Positions 24,845-36,235 of a stretch of DNA of 64,000 bases are shown piece by piece (the first letter of the stretch is position 1; each line of letters opens with the position of its first letter). Source of the DNA: Acanthaster planci (taxonomy: Eukaryota > Echinodermata > Asteroidea > Valvatida > Acanthasteridae). A program made the translations under genes and the position numbers. The notes beneath the pieces are model-generated. The model saw only the letters and a list, made by a program, of their open reading frames with translations. It was not told where the DNA came from and ran no database searches. Location: contig NW_019091355.1 in NCBI RefSeq assembly GCF_001949145.1, forward strand, positions 804,083 to 868,082, read 5' to 3'.

Positions 24845-27800
24845 TTATAATTTCGTGAAACTGCTAAAGCCTACCCTCTTGAAAATCGTGGCTGACCCAT
24901 TAAATACAATGATACACAAATAAGCAAAATAAAAAATAACTTTCACGAAAGCTACGCATCCAATGACGGTTATTAACAGATCTCCCAGTGACATGCATTG
25001 ATAGAGACTCATGGACTGGTCTGAAGCTGGCCGAAGGTAGTCGCCGCCGTGTTTGATCACGTGCTCAATCCAAAACACTGCTGTGTCCAACGGTGAGGGC
25101 GTCGTCTCCTTGAACACCGAAGATAGGTGGGAAGATGTCTGTTCGTATCTGTCACGTACAGGAGGAAATACAAAGAATATTGTTTGTTTTACCGATGAGG
25201 GCGACCACCATGCGCGGCATAATCTAAAGATGGTCCTTTGTACCATATGCATCTTAATACCTCCCACAGAGCGAGTATACGGTCCACCAAGACAATGTAT
25301 TTATGGGGTATAGACATTCCAGGGCGAGTGGCCCCCACCTTCCATGGTGGACTTGCGCTAGATTTTTCCTCATCCACGGTGGTTACTGCTAGTAGCGGGG
25401 GCCTCTGCAAGATTTGCAATGGCCCCCATTAGTGGTGGTAATGACCAGTGATAGTGTGCGTACGTCTCACTGCATTCATCCCTGGGTCTTCGGATTCGAT
25501 TATTGTTGTTGCGAGAGGATGAACAGCATGTAGTGGATAGCTTATGTACAGTTTTAAAAAAAGATCGGATCATCGAGAGGTGACATATAACCGTGGCACA
25601 ATCAATCAACCTGCTGTCGGTCAGTTTGCTTGGTAAGCATGCACAAAAGGATAACTCACCTTGGTTCTGAGATAACTTTCTGGATAGCGTCTACTAAGAT
25701 GCTACCAGTCAGTGTCGGCATGTTAAGCTTGACAGCTACGCCCCGACACACGGCTCGGTCTGTAATGTCGAACATGTCGTTCGCCAGCGGTATGAGAACC
25801 ATTGGAACACCGTGGTAAATCGACTCTAGAACGGTGCTTGTTCCACCGTGGTTAACAAGAACTTTGGTTTTAGGGTGACCTGGACAGCAAAGACAAAAAA
25901 ACAAGATGTTTAGCCTTGGCTTGGTATATGTTGCTTTTCGGCAAAGTCTTATCGCGCCATAGCCTTTCCTTGTCCAAGAACTGGGCCATACGCGCGTAAT
26001 TAACCATCGCTATGGCATACCATCCTCAAACCATGGAGGCAAACCACATGGGCACCGTCGAACCACTGATTAGGTGCGATGCATAGACGTACGCACGTGC
26101 GTGTTATGGGTCAGCCATCCACGGTTCGTATATGTGCTTGGACTATAGCCTCTATGCTGTAAGATGATCCATCGTGTGACAAGAGCGTTTTGCATTTAAT
26201 TTTATAAGTAATGATTACTTCTCTTCCATTCACAATTCGAGTAATTTTTCCCCAAAACTCTTTCAATAGGCAACATGTAATGAAACTTCGGTTATCCCAG
26301 GAACAAAAATCAGCAATGCACTTTATTACTTATAAAATAGTTTAATTCGCATGATACCTTTCATTTTTTTGGTCGGAAAAACTGAGCGTTATTTCTACTC
26401 GCTTGTCTCCACAACCCTCTCAGGGTGCTTTGATTTTTTGAACAGAAATATTTCAAAAGGCAGTTCATACCCAAGACATCGTTCATGGGTAACCAGGTGG
26501 CTAGTCTAGTATTGTTGCCGATGTTGTTGGGTCGTGGTCCTCGGTGATTCCAAACTACTCGCTGCTCCAGGCGTGACAGGGCACCAGCTATATTCTGCAC
26601 ACTGGATTCGTCAAAACTAAGCGATGTTCCCATGGAAATAACGACCACACCATGTGGGCCCGAGCGTTCGAAAAACTCTTCCAATTTCTTGGATAGGGAT
26701 CGCAAAAAAATTGATAAGAAAATGCTCAGTGATCATCTGGCGGTTAAAACTCTATTCACGAATTAAACTTTAAACTGACATGATCCCGTAAACACGTGAA
26801 ATAAGTTTAAAGGAGTGTACGCAGAGAGTGATGAGCTATAAATACACAGTACAACCTCCACAGTTCAGTCATCGAATTTAATTTTTTGTGTTATATTAGC
26901 AACCGCAAAATTTGGGATGGGGTCCGGCTGTTCGCCCGTCGCCCAGGCGGGGGGGGGGGGCTGATGGCTCTGTACTGTGATTAGTTACCTTGCGCATGAC
27001 CTGCAACCGTGAGGTTATCACTTTCTGTTAGCGAAGCGGTATTTGAATTTTTTTGTATCACCGATGGCAGTGCTTTAGCACACGCAATTTGTCGGCTGTA
27101 TGATAACTTGAAACATATGGCCTTGGTACAATCACAGTGTGCGCTGATCACGTATATTTGGGCAATATGTCAAATCATTGGTTATCTTGATCAATTTTGG
27201 ATGAACGAATATTAAAGCAATGAGGAAGAAAAAGAGAAAATCGAATTGGTAACCGGTTCTTGTGTCAGTGTCGCTTGTGTGTCTTGCGCCTGGCAGAAAT
27301 TTACCCACAATTAATGCTCTGTACGTCGTTTGCTGTGACCTATGTGACGTATTTCCTTCACTAAAATCTTTGCAAGGCCATCAACCCTTTAATTCCCAGC
27401 GCCCTGTCCCTGACATGTTCAGGCGCTGGGCCGCGACTAGAGGGTGATCGAAGTCCGGCTGCGGCGTCGACGTGAGTGCTTCAATAGCGATTTTCATATG
27501 AACTCTAGGGGGCGTTTGTTATTTGACCTTTGGGTCAGTCCCTGGCACGCGGCAGCCTCAAGCTGCTTTAATGTAAACCTGTCATTTCTTGCAGTTGCAC
27601 GATGTATTTCGTTTGGTTTCACTTACAAAGGAGCGCAGCTTTGCCATGGGATATCCGTACATGTGCAGTCATGTTGGAGGATTTTACAACCAAAGAGATA
27701 GAACAAATTCGACAGGTTCCTGTGCGCCCTGGAGTTCTCTCAAGTCTAATGTTACATGGAGACTAGCCCCACTAGTATGGCACGGACTCTCACTCCCGAT

Positions 27801-29756
27801 CCATCCCCTTATAGTGGGGCTAATGTAATCTCCAGGCTGTGTGAACTGTGCTATCGGACTAAAGGCACCGTGGGAAAACTTGGGATATACAGTAGCTTTC
27901 AACGAAAGACAAGATTTCATGGAGGACAGGTAAGTGGCTTGACCAGACTGTTGATCGTATTGTCTCAGAAGGTGAACTGTATTTTCTCGCAATGCATGTT
28001 GAAGGAAAGAATGTAGGCCTATACGGAAGCCAGTTCCGGACACCATACTGCCCTATGTGCCTATTTATACACACAAACACCATTCACACCGTGTGATAGC
28101 GACGCTGCGATTAGAGCCGATCATTTGGTTTGAAGTTCAGAAGAAAATTGAGAGAGTTTATTTGCTTTCCCTCCAAAACGTATTGGATGGGCTCAGAGAA
28201 AAGTGTCAGTATATCTGAACTACGCACTTGAAATTCACAAAATTTGGGGTTAAAATAATGATCTTGTTTATGATGCGATTTGCTTATTGTCCAATTATGC
28301 GTGTAGTATGGTTAGCCAGTCGCTGCCATTTTCGCCTGTTCTTTGAATTCCATCACTGATTGTACCTTCCTGTAATGGCAGCCTGCATAAATGATTCCAA
28401 AGTAGGAGAAATTAGAACATGCTGCTTGAAAGTTTTTTTTATAGGCGAGTCATGTTTCCTGTTCTTTTTTTTTCATTTACATCGCCTAACTGTCAGCATT
28501 GTTTGGTGTCCTCCACACTCTAGGAACAGAAATTGAGTATTGGTACCCTTGACAAACTGTCACTTACAATTTCTGTGACAGACTCGAAATCAAATGACCT
28601 ATCCTCATTCTGTCGCGTGGAATGGACTTTTGGGCCGGTACATGTATTATATTGTTCAAAGAAACGTATTGACTTCATCTATTCCATTGAAAAAGTATGG
28701 AATTTGGCAGACAAATCTATCAGTCAGTCTGTCTATCAGTCAACAAATCCATCTTTGGTGGTTTGCCTTTGAAAGGGGTGTTTGTGTGAGGCTTTGTTTC
28801 TCTGTTTGAATGAATCTTCTTACCTCGTCCAAAGGCTGTGCTGGTTCGGCGGTGATTCCGCCCACAGGTATGATATTCGGTGGCAGAGGGCGCGACAACT
28901 CTTGTACACGTATGTCGGAGATGACGAGGTGAAGCTGAGGTCTCGACAGTAAGTTGCTTAGAGACTTTCCTGGCTGAATGGCACGTTTTTCCTTTATTCC
29001 TTCAAACGTGCTTAGGACATTTTTTTTCAGAATCAGCTTTGTAACTGTGTAAGACACTACACTCGTAAATCTTTCTAAGAAAGACATGGTGTCACAGAAC
29101 GACATCAGTGGGGGTGGCATGAAGGAAGGGTAGATGGGTTGACCAAACCAAAGATCATGTTCCGCCGTCCTGAGTCCTTGGGGTGAAAATTGAATGAAAG
29201 GGATGACAAGTGTCTCGGCCAACAAGGGCGTACATAGATTGGCCGACGGGTCTCCTATAAGAAGATCATAGCGAGATATTCTCAGCGTGGCCAGCAATGT
29301 ATGATTACCAAGGACAGAATCGCACTCGGCTGCTGATATCTGCCAAGGATTCGTTGTTGAAGTACTAGAGACAAGAGTCCGTGCCACGAAATTCTTCGCA
29401 ATACGGTTACCTCTGGCGCTCTTTCGGGTCACTTCTTCTTGGAATATCTTACGGATGTCTTCAAGTTTTGAGGCATCAAAGGGGCTTTTGTAGATCACAA
29501 ATTCAAACTTTTCATCTAGTTCCGCCTTCTGGTGTGAAAACAAGGTGTTGCTAGCAGCCGCAAGGAGCGATACCTCGTGTCGTCGATCAACAAGCGCACC
29601 CATAACTTTACGGAAAAGCATATAGTGACTAAGGGTGGAGGGCAGCGGAATCGATAGCAGTATTTGGGCGGAATCAACCAGCGGGACATGTCCACCGGAC
29701 AACAATCCCAGAACTCCGAACCAACAAATGAGATTTAACCTACAGAATGAGCTCAT
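24845..29756 (-). CDS. UDP-glucuronosyltransferase-like enzyme
   Basis: Four exons: 29756 (or 29768/29849)-28824, 26687-26471, 25879-25660 and 25148-24845, with phases 0, 1, 2, giving about 557 aa from the ATG nearest the signal peptide. It transfers a sugar from a UDP-sugar to lipophilic substrates in the ER lumen. The signal peptide is ICWFGVLGLLSGG. The catalytic His is in TLSHYMLF and the partner Asp in LLIGDP. The donor-binding signature runs from WLPMNDVLGHPKT through VNHGGTSTVLESIYHGVP to PLANDMFD. The C-terminal region has FWIEHVI and one membrane segment (about ITVIGCVAFVKVIFYFAYL). In the donor site the usual Asp-Gln pair reads Asp-Met. The tail lacks the usual lysine-rich ER retrieval motif. 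The junction after NDVLG matches the conserved vertebrate UGT intron. Confidence 0.93.
27764..27822. repeat. Dispersed repeat core, copy 2, within an inverted repeat
   Basis: It contains the same 29-base core as 12078-12106. Here perfect 11-base arms TAGCCCCACTA (27764-27774) and TAGTGGGGCTA (27812-27822) bracket the core. It lies in UGT intron 1. Confidence 0.55.
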
Positions 29757-30208
29757 GATGGTTGTCATAAACCCTCGGTTACCTGAGCTGAAACTACCAC
29801 TAAGCCTAGTCTCCAACCCAAACAAGCGCCCGTAAACCAAAACCGGCAAGCTGGAAAACGGTACAGCTGAAACTTACACCACTCTTTTATCAAGTGCCAA
29901 CGACGTGAATTACATGTATAGTAGAAATAACTCGAATCTTGACTCCGTAGTCAACCACCACTATTACCAGCAGATGTCCAGTCGCAAACCACGTGTTTCC
30001 ATAATTATAAATGAAAGTTGTGGTCACGTGGCCAAGGCTACTCAATTGTGAAAAACTCTTACCCGCATGAATATATACATGTACCTGATATGATGTTTAT
30101 CTGGAAGTTATGTGTAATGTTGGAAAAAAATAGGAATGTCCGCTGACTATCAATCAGACGTGATGTCACAGGTACAGACTGCTGCTGTCGCAGACGGATT
30201 GTCTTTAG

Positions 30209-30692
30209 ATGCAGCTATTCGCTGTAAGTTGCCGTTTGCAAAAACGAAGCCTCAGCCACAAGCTACTCAATATTTACCAGAGACTGTTTGAGGGTTACTG
30301 CAATGCAGGTTGCTGAACACGAAGTCGGAACTGATGGAAGAAAACCAAACTTCATAATATTAAAATGTTTACCCGCTAAATAACCTCAACACGGATGCTG
30401 CAGCAATTTCACGGAGAACACATTGGTTAGAGATTTTCCATAATTACATTATTTAACAGAGGCAGTGTCGCAGTGACCACCAAGTTCCATCTTTCTACAG
30501 GCAATTTTGTCTGAGTCCTTGGCAGCTCTGGGGTGCACAATTGTAAAATGCGAGACCCTTGGTCATAAAAAGCAAATGCAGGTACCGCTTACACAGTATG
30601 AAGATTACACATCTATCACGGATGATTTGGTTCAGTTAGAAATCAACACAATGCACGTACTTCACAAACGAATAACTTCAAAACTTCTCTGA
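30209..30692 (+). CDS. Possible small spliced gene, unrecognised
   Basis: A strong donor (CGCT|GTAAGT after 30223) and acceptor (TTTCTACAG ending 30500) allow joining of 30209-30223 to 30501-30692, giving 67 aa beginning MQLFAAILSESLAALG. The second exon is open, hydrophilic and helix-like to TGA at 30690. Two ATGs lie upstream in another frame (30136 and one shortly after). They read a sensible 30-residue peptide up to the donor but meet a stop after splicing, so the start is uncertain. A TATAAAT at about 30007 and AATAAA at 31150-31155 fit a short + transcript divergent from the UGT. No family was recognised; it may be non-coding. Confidence 0.3.
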
Positions 30693-31149
30693 ACAACAAA
30701 CAGCATTGTCTAGCTTTGAGGTTTTTGATGGTTTGTGATTTATTCAGAGGAAAACTGTGTGTAAAAGTCATGTCAAGTATACATGTAAGTGTTTGAGTGT
30801 CGGCTGAATATTTTGCACAGATGGCCCACCTTGCAAATGGACTCATTGGCGAAGGAACGGTCAACTCACGGAATAAATCGTGATTCAACTGTGTGAATTT
30901 ATGAAAAGCGAATACATACCACAAAAATCGTTTGGGCTTTTGTGTAAGACTCACGCATTGGGTTTGCTGTTTCCTCTATCAGTTCACCTTGGTATTCTAA
31001 ATTTTGACAAAATTCATGCTGTCTTAGCAATTTTCAGCGTAACATGTGACCCCTTGGTTAGGTTAATTACAGTTGTCTACAGCCAAACTGCTGCCAAAAC
31101 AAGTGCAGCGAAACTTTATTTATCCCGGATCACTTTAGAATAGAGATGA

Positions 31150-31155
31150 AATAAA
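31150..31155 (+). terminator. Poly(A) signal candidate for the small + gene
   Basis: AATAAA about 460 bases past the stop at 30692. Confidence 0.25.
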
Positions 31156-32058
31156 AAAAGCTGATGACAGGTCTACATGGACGCCGCCATGTTGCGTGTT
31201 GCTTGTCACTAACTACCCGCGATAACCAGTTGTTTGTTCCCGGCGTTCGAGCGGCCGACCCACGAACAACAAATCGAGCTGTTTGTGAACATACGAGAAC
31301 AAGCCGCCCGAACTCGGCCATAGATGCTCATGGTAAATCTGGGACGTGTTGCATAAATATATTATACTATCAATAAAAGCGTATACAGTACAGGTACATT
31401 TATATTCATACCGCCGGGAGCATAGACACCCTGTCAAGTCCATGATTTGACGGATGTTCAGATATGCAGGTACATGTAGATCAGCATGCCCCCGCAAGCA
31501 TCTGTAACCGGCGCAGACCAAGAATCAAAACTAGACACAAGATTTAGACCTTCCGCCATGCACCTAATCATGGAAAGATGATTGATTTCCTGATCAGGAA
31601 GTCGCTTGAAACTTTGACAAGAGTGATGAAAACCCTGTAATGTATCTGGGGTGGCTATGTCGTAATCCATACTGGATGATTGTACAGTTAGTTTGTGCCA
31701 CAATGTCATATGTTACGTTGTATTGGTTAATTTTTGTGTGAGCAACAAGATAAAACCGTAATGAACTGTCGGCGACCAGACCCCAACCGACTAAGAATGT
31801 TGCAGCTCCACGTAGTTAATCGAAATCATTCCAATCAAATTGTATTTCTTCACCACTTTTTTAGTAACACTGCTGCAGGTTTTAGGATGGCTTGCAAAAA
31901 AATATGATGGGGCATCCATCCCGAAGGGCCAACCAATGAGAAGACTTTGATGGATGAATAGAACAAGAAACAAACAACTGTTTCAAATCTGTTAGTCTGC
32001 ACAAAGCCGCAAGTCTTCAGACAAAGAAACGCGAGGATTTCCGTACGTATCATACGAT
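31156..32058. other. Intergenic stretch
   Basis: I see no supported gene, element or clear repeat between the small + gene and the 3' end of GPx gene 2. Confidence 0.4.
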
Positions 32059-32064
32059 TTTATT
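32059..32064 (-). terminator. GPx gene 2 poly(A) signal candidate
   Basis: AATAAA on the - strand, about 160 bases beyond the SECIS. Confidence 0.5.
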
Positions 32065-32221
32065 AGTATCTTTTTGCTTTAAATAGAATAAGTTTCGCAT
32101 TGCATGATCGATAAACACGTTTTCCTTAGTAAAAATTTCCTTAGTTCCAAACACAACAGTCCTGTTTGACCACAGTTGCCCCGACTGCGTATGCCCGAAT
32201 GCACAAGAGCATGCGCCTTGA

Positions 32222-32288
32222 GGCGAACGTCAGAACCGATCACTCGCCATTTTTGGCATTTATAAACGGTTCTTCATCGGCTGTGGCA
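32222..32288 (-). promoter_or_regulatory. SECIS element of GPx gene 2
   Basis: On the - strand ATGAAGAACCG pairs with CGGTTCTGACG. The 5' core ATGA is at 32277-32274 and the 3' core TGA at 32232-32230. The apical part has TTTATAAA and then a small extra stem (TGCC...GGCG), the form-2 SECIS layout. It lies about 400 bases past the stop codon. Confidence 0.85.
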
Positions 32289-32675
32289 CAGAAATGAAGT
32301 GGAAGTAACGAAATCCTTAGTACTGAAAAGAACATGTTCATCAGACTATGTTCCAATGTGACACCGAGTGGAATGAAAAACATACACTCACGACATGGCA
32401 AAATATCTTCTCATCGAGTCAATCATAATGGCGAAAAGTAAGGATATTATTTCGCCTGTGATTCAGTAGCATCATGGTCAATTACTTCTGGGTATTTTTT
32501 AATAATATTTGTGAATAAATTCTAAAAACTAACAATAAAAAAAATCCAGGAAAGGAGTGGTGGGTGTGCAACGTTAGCCCACTCCTGTAAATACCAATTT
32601 CTTCTCTCAAAGATGTGATGTTCTTATGTTGGGTATCCTTTTTCCTCTTCAATAAATTGATTAAAGTTTCTTTGT

Positions 32676-33735
32676 CTACCAAAATTTGGAGGAGGGTGCC
32701 CCGTTGCTACTGTCCGTGGCCTTATCGTCTGGTTGAGGGGACGAGGTTGCCATGTCCCTCATCTTGATTAGCAACTCGATATCGTCTTTCAGCTGGGCAG
32801 GAAGCACGGCGGGGTCGTAGCGTTTGTACGACACGCCCTCGGCGTCGATCAGAAACTTCTGGAAGTTCCAGGTAATATCGCCCACGCGGATTGGCGACCA
32901 GATCATACTCGCAGGGTCGCCAATGGTTGTCTTCACTGGAGGACAGACACTCTGAGGAGCCAGAAACAAACAAACAGGAAATAGTCTCCATGCACTTCAT
33001 ATTCAAGGAAAAGACGCCCTTTCAAAGCAGTGACAAGATCTTTATGAAAGGATACACCGAGGATATTCTTCTGAAGTGACTATAACAAGAACGTTTTCCT
33101 CTTTTTGCTCTTACGAAAAAAACCCAGCAAGGCTAGCTATTATTCGTATAACAAGTGCTTTTCTTTCACAAAATCTGATCAACGTAAATTGGATACTCCA
33201 CAGACCAAATAATCTCGAAAATCAAGCAAAGGTTCCCCAGGTAGAAAAGAACTCGTTATACAGCCATGAACACAATGATCCAGTCTCGTCAGGCTGTTCT
33301 CACCTTGAGCCGAGTATACAGCGCGTGCTCCGATGCTCCGTTCACCTCCAACTTCTCAAACAGAGGAAAATTGGGTACGTAGCCCCCGCCAGGCCGGACA
33401 TGCTCCAACAGGGGTGGAATCTCACTGTTGGAGGCCGGCTCCTGGAACTTGAACTGGTTGCAAGGGAACGCCAATATCTCCAGGTCATCCGGGTACTCCT
33501 CGCGCAGTGCATTCAGCAAGGGGTACTGGAAAACCAACCCTCAGAAGCTGGCCACATTGATGACAATCAGGATCTTCCCCTTGTACTGGGACAGGGTGAC
33601 CTGCTTGGAGCCATCGATAGTCGTCAGGGTGAAGTCGTGGATGGAGTCAGTGGCATTGGCTGTACAGCGCGATTCCTGCCCTAGAGCGCTTGGCAGCGCG
33701 AGGAGGGCGAACGCCAAGCCCGTCAAAATGATCAT
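32676..33735 (-). CDS. Secreted selenocysteine glutathione peroxidase (GPx3-like), gene 2
   Basis: Exons 33735-33304 and 32951-32676 join in phase 0 and give 235 aa with in-frame UGA at 33543-33541 (NVASF-U-GLVFQYP). The catalytic Sec, the Gln of FPCNQF and the Trp-Asn of ITWNFQKFL are all present, with the tetramer loop PGGGYVPNF. The signal peptide is about residues 1-19. Compared with gene 1 it has a polar C-terminal extension of about 25 residues rich in Ser, Asp and Pro. A SECIS is in the 3'UTR (32222-32288). The intron position is the same as in gene 1, so the two arose by gene duplication and not by retroposition. The UGT gene lies between them. Confidence 0.95.
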
Positions 33736-33770
33736 ATTGACGGTCGCGATGCCTGATTGGCAAGGGTCTA

Positions 33771-33777
33771 TTATATA
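33771..33777 (-). promoter_or_regulatory. TATA box candidate of GPx gene 2
   Basis: TATATAA on the - strand, 36 bases upstream of the ATG. If it is used, the 5'UTR would be only about 10-15 bases. Confidence 0.35.
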
Positions 33778-33799
33778 CGGTTTTTTGAAGCACTGATCA

Positions 33800-34865
33800 C
33801 TTTTATCTACAAGTCTGTATAGTCAACGGCAAGTTATTATGGACCTTGCCCACCACTAAGCGGATTCTGTCGTCCAAACAATCAACTGCACTGCCAAATC
33901 TTGATTAATCACCATGGGCAATCGAGCCGGGGGAGGTTATTTAGCGAACTGGTACTTCTTTGAAAAGGCGTGTACTGTCACAATGTTCAGGTTCCCGTCG
34001 ACCCCTATACCTACACCCCTCGTGAAGCTGATGTCTTCTCCAATAATCCCTTGTGCGATCATTATCTGTTGTATAACATATTCCGGTGATAACAATTTTG
34101 ATAAGCCGATAGGGGTTATGACATTGTGTATGTGACAAACAAAACTGTCGCCAGTCCAAATATTCTGCAACTTTGATTATTGCACAGAAGAAGGCCTTCT
34201 CCATGCTTAGTTAAGGCGACCGGTTCTTTCATGAAACCCCAATCCTAGGGTTCCATGCGCCAGGTTATGTCACATTGCCGTACACTGTAGCTTGGAATCG
34301 TAAGGGTCAACGGCAGGGGAATATTAAAGACAAGGGAAAACATCAAAACCCCAGAAAATTTGTAGGCTACATTCGTTTCGAACAATAGTGGGCTGCTGTA
34401 AACTGCTTCCCAACTTGACAGACCCTCCCCCCAAAAAGTGACGAGTTTATTCACAGAGTAATCTTTTATTTGGTAATTTCTATGGTGGAATGAACCAAAA
34501 GCTCTGAAAGAAATCACAGCTGGTGATGAATACCATTACTCTCCTCAAACCACTCCATAAAGGGTGGTAAACCAAATGCATCATTTTTGAGGGATGAAAT
34601 CTCCGCTACCCGCCTTTTGAACGAAAACATACAATGGAAGGTGGCATCACAATAAACGCAACACAAAATTTAATACATGTATGTGACAGGGTATTTTTAT
34701 CCTTGAGGAACGGTTATTACCGAGGATTGCCTGGTTCTCCCTTGTCATTGTGCCATAAAGAAACAGGTGATGACTGGGGTGACATGCATTTCATATGCTC
34801 TGATTACCAGCACATGATCGAAGCGCATTTCAACCTATTTTATGAGCCATTTTAGTGTAATAGTG
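33800..34865. other. Intergenic stretch between GPx gene 2 and the lectin array
   Basis: No supported gene. One open frame (34634-34855, +) of 73 codons has no recognisable domain or splice context and was not called. Confidence 0.4.
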
Positions 34866-34869
34866 CGGG

Positions 34870-35380
34870 TGGTACAGTTATAATTATGAATAATTATCTT
34901 CAATTCGACGTCAGCAGAATCTTAAAGCCAATGGGCGTCGAGATAGATCCGCCAGATTTCTTAGAAACGGAGGCTCCTTCTGTCGGAACTATACTCTGCT
35001 GATTCACGAACGACTAGACAGTAGTAGGAAATTCACGCGTCGCGGTCATATCGCTACCAACAGATTGAGCACTCCTGACCAACGCGGCTCTTTAAGCCGA
35101 TGGGGGTGATTCTGCTCGAGGTTGACAGTACTTGTAGAGTTCATGTCAAAGTAAAGATGTCACTTTCTCACGGCCACCTGACAGGGTACAACTTGGCCAA
35201 AAAAGAAACGATTATAAGCAAGCGTTAACTGTTTAGTTTGGGCAGCACTATGTCTTGTTCAGGTGACTATTTGAAAGAAATTGTTATAAGAGGAATTCGA
35301 GCTCAAATTGCTCAAAATGAAACTCCCTGTTCATATGGACATGTTTTGTGAGTTGCCAGACCTGCGTGCTATACAGCAGC
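34870..35380. repeat. Duplicated 3' flank of lectin unit A
   Basis: Segments here match the flank downstream of lectin B (42400-42700) and partly C (52610-52680). Shared blocks include ACTTGGCCAAAAA.GAAACGATT and GGACATGT..TGAGTTGCC. This shows that whole gene units were duplicated, not just exons. It also contains a copy of the repeat described at 34966-35120. Confidence 0.55.
34966..35120 (+). repeat. Dispersed repeat R1, copy 1
   Basis: Shares GGAGGCTCCTTC.GTCGGAACT, GATTCACGAA and CGCTACCAAC...GGCTCTTT with 55500-55650 (+) and, inverted, 63545-63690. It is non-coding. Confidence 0.55.
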
Positions 35381-35396
35381 TGTCATGTTCATTCCG

Positions 35397-35611
35397 AGGA
35401 GTCAGGTTGGTGTAGTGGCCTTTTCCTCGCCTTCCACCTCTGTGACCCGGGTTCGAATCCCACTTAGGTTAGCATGTGGATTGGGTTTTCAGTCCCTGTC
35501 TGACTCTGTGGGTTTTCCCAGGAATATCCATTCTTGGTTTTCATCCTGTAATTTGCGCCAAGTGGGCTGTTGGATGATCAGATATATATAAAAAACTATT
35601 TAAAAAAAGAA
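35397..35611 (+). mobile_element. tRNA-derived SINE
   Basis: A-box-like TGGTGTAGTGG at 35408-35418 and a canonical B box GGGTTCGAATCCC at 35449-35461, 31 bases apart, begin a 215-base element. A tRNA-unrelated body follows (GGGTTTTCCCAGGAATATCC) and an AT-rich tail. It matches the fragment at 6344-6405. It lacks an acceptor-stem fold, so it is not a tRNA gene. Confidence 0.7.
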
Positions 35612-35643
35612 GTGACAACACCTACTCCTCGAAAACGACAGTC

Positions 35644-35649
35644 TTTATT
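35644..35649 (-). terminator. Lectin A poly(A) signal
   Basis: AATAAA on the - strand about 590 bases past the stop. The same CTTTATTA context is kept downstream of lectin B (42794) and C (52775). Confidence 0.55.
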
Positions 35650-36235
35650 ACTTAGAAGAACTAACGAGCCGAAAACAAAAGAATATCGAAGTTCATGTCA
35701 ACTTTAACTATATAAGGACAATTAGACTACCACCGACTTTTAGTTTTTTTTAACGAGTTCTTAAAATCTTATACAACTATAAACACGAAGGAGACCACCA
35801 AAACAAGCAAAAAGCAGAAGAAATCTCCCAGTTTATATACTTGAATACTTCGTCTTGGTTATCGGTTGAATTTTGCCCATCGTGTCATTATGTGCCCAGT
35901 CTCTCTCCTTGTTTGCCTGAAAGTGACTATTACCGTCAGGTTCACTATTTAGTCGGATATTTCTATAAGGACTATTTGTCATATTTTCTAATCAAAGTAC
36001 TTGATGTCCTTTGTTTACTAAATGTTGCACATGCATAACTTACTACTTTCCCTTTGCCAAGCTTGCGTGAATATGGAGATGTGAAAAGTGCAAATTTAAA
36101 ACGGGTCAACTTTTGAATTTCATGGCTTAATAACAGTTTTTCAACAAAGCGTTTCATCGAAACAATTAGTGATTTATAAGATAGGCATCACTGATTCCGT
36201 TGTATGGTCATAGAGCCGTGTCAATCAGGAATAAA

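Noticed and set aside
33076-33684. Open frame of 202 codons on the + strand
   Set aside because: It lies antisense over GPx gene 2 exon 1 and has no splice or family support; it is a shadow of the real exon.
34634-34855. Open frame of 73 codons on the + strand
   Set aside because: No recognisable domain, signal or splice sites.
35397-35470. tRNA gene
   Set aside because: A and B boxes are present but no cloverleaf with an acceptor stem forms, and a SINE body follows.
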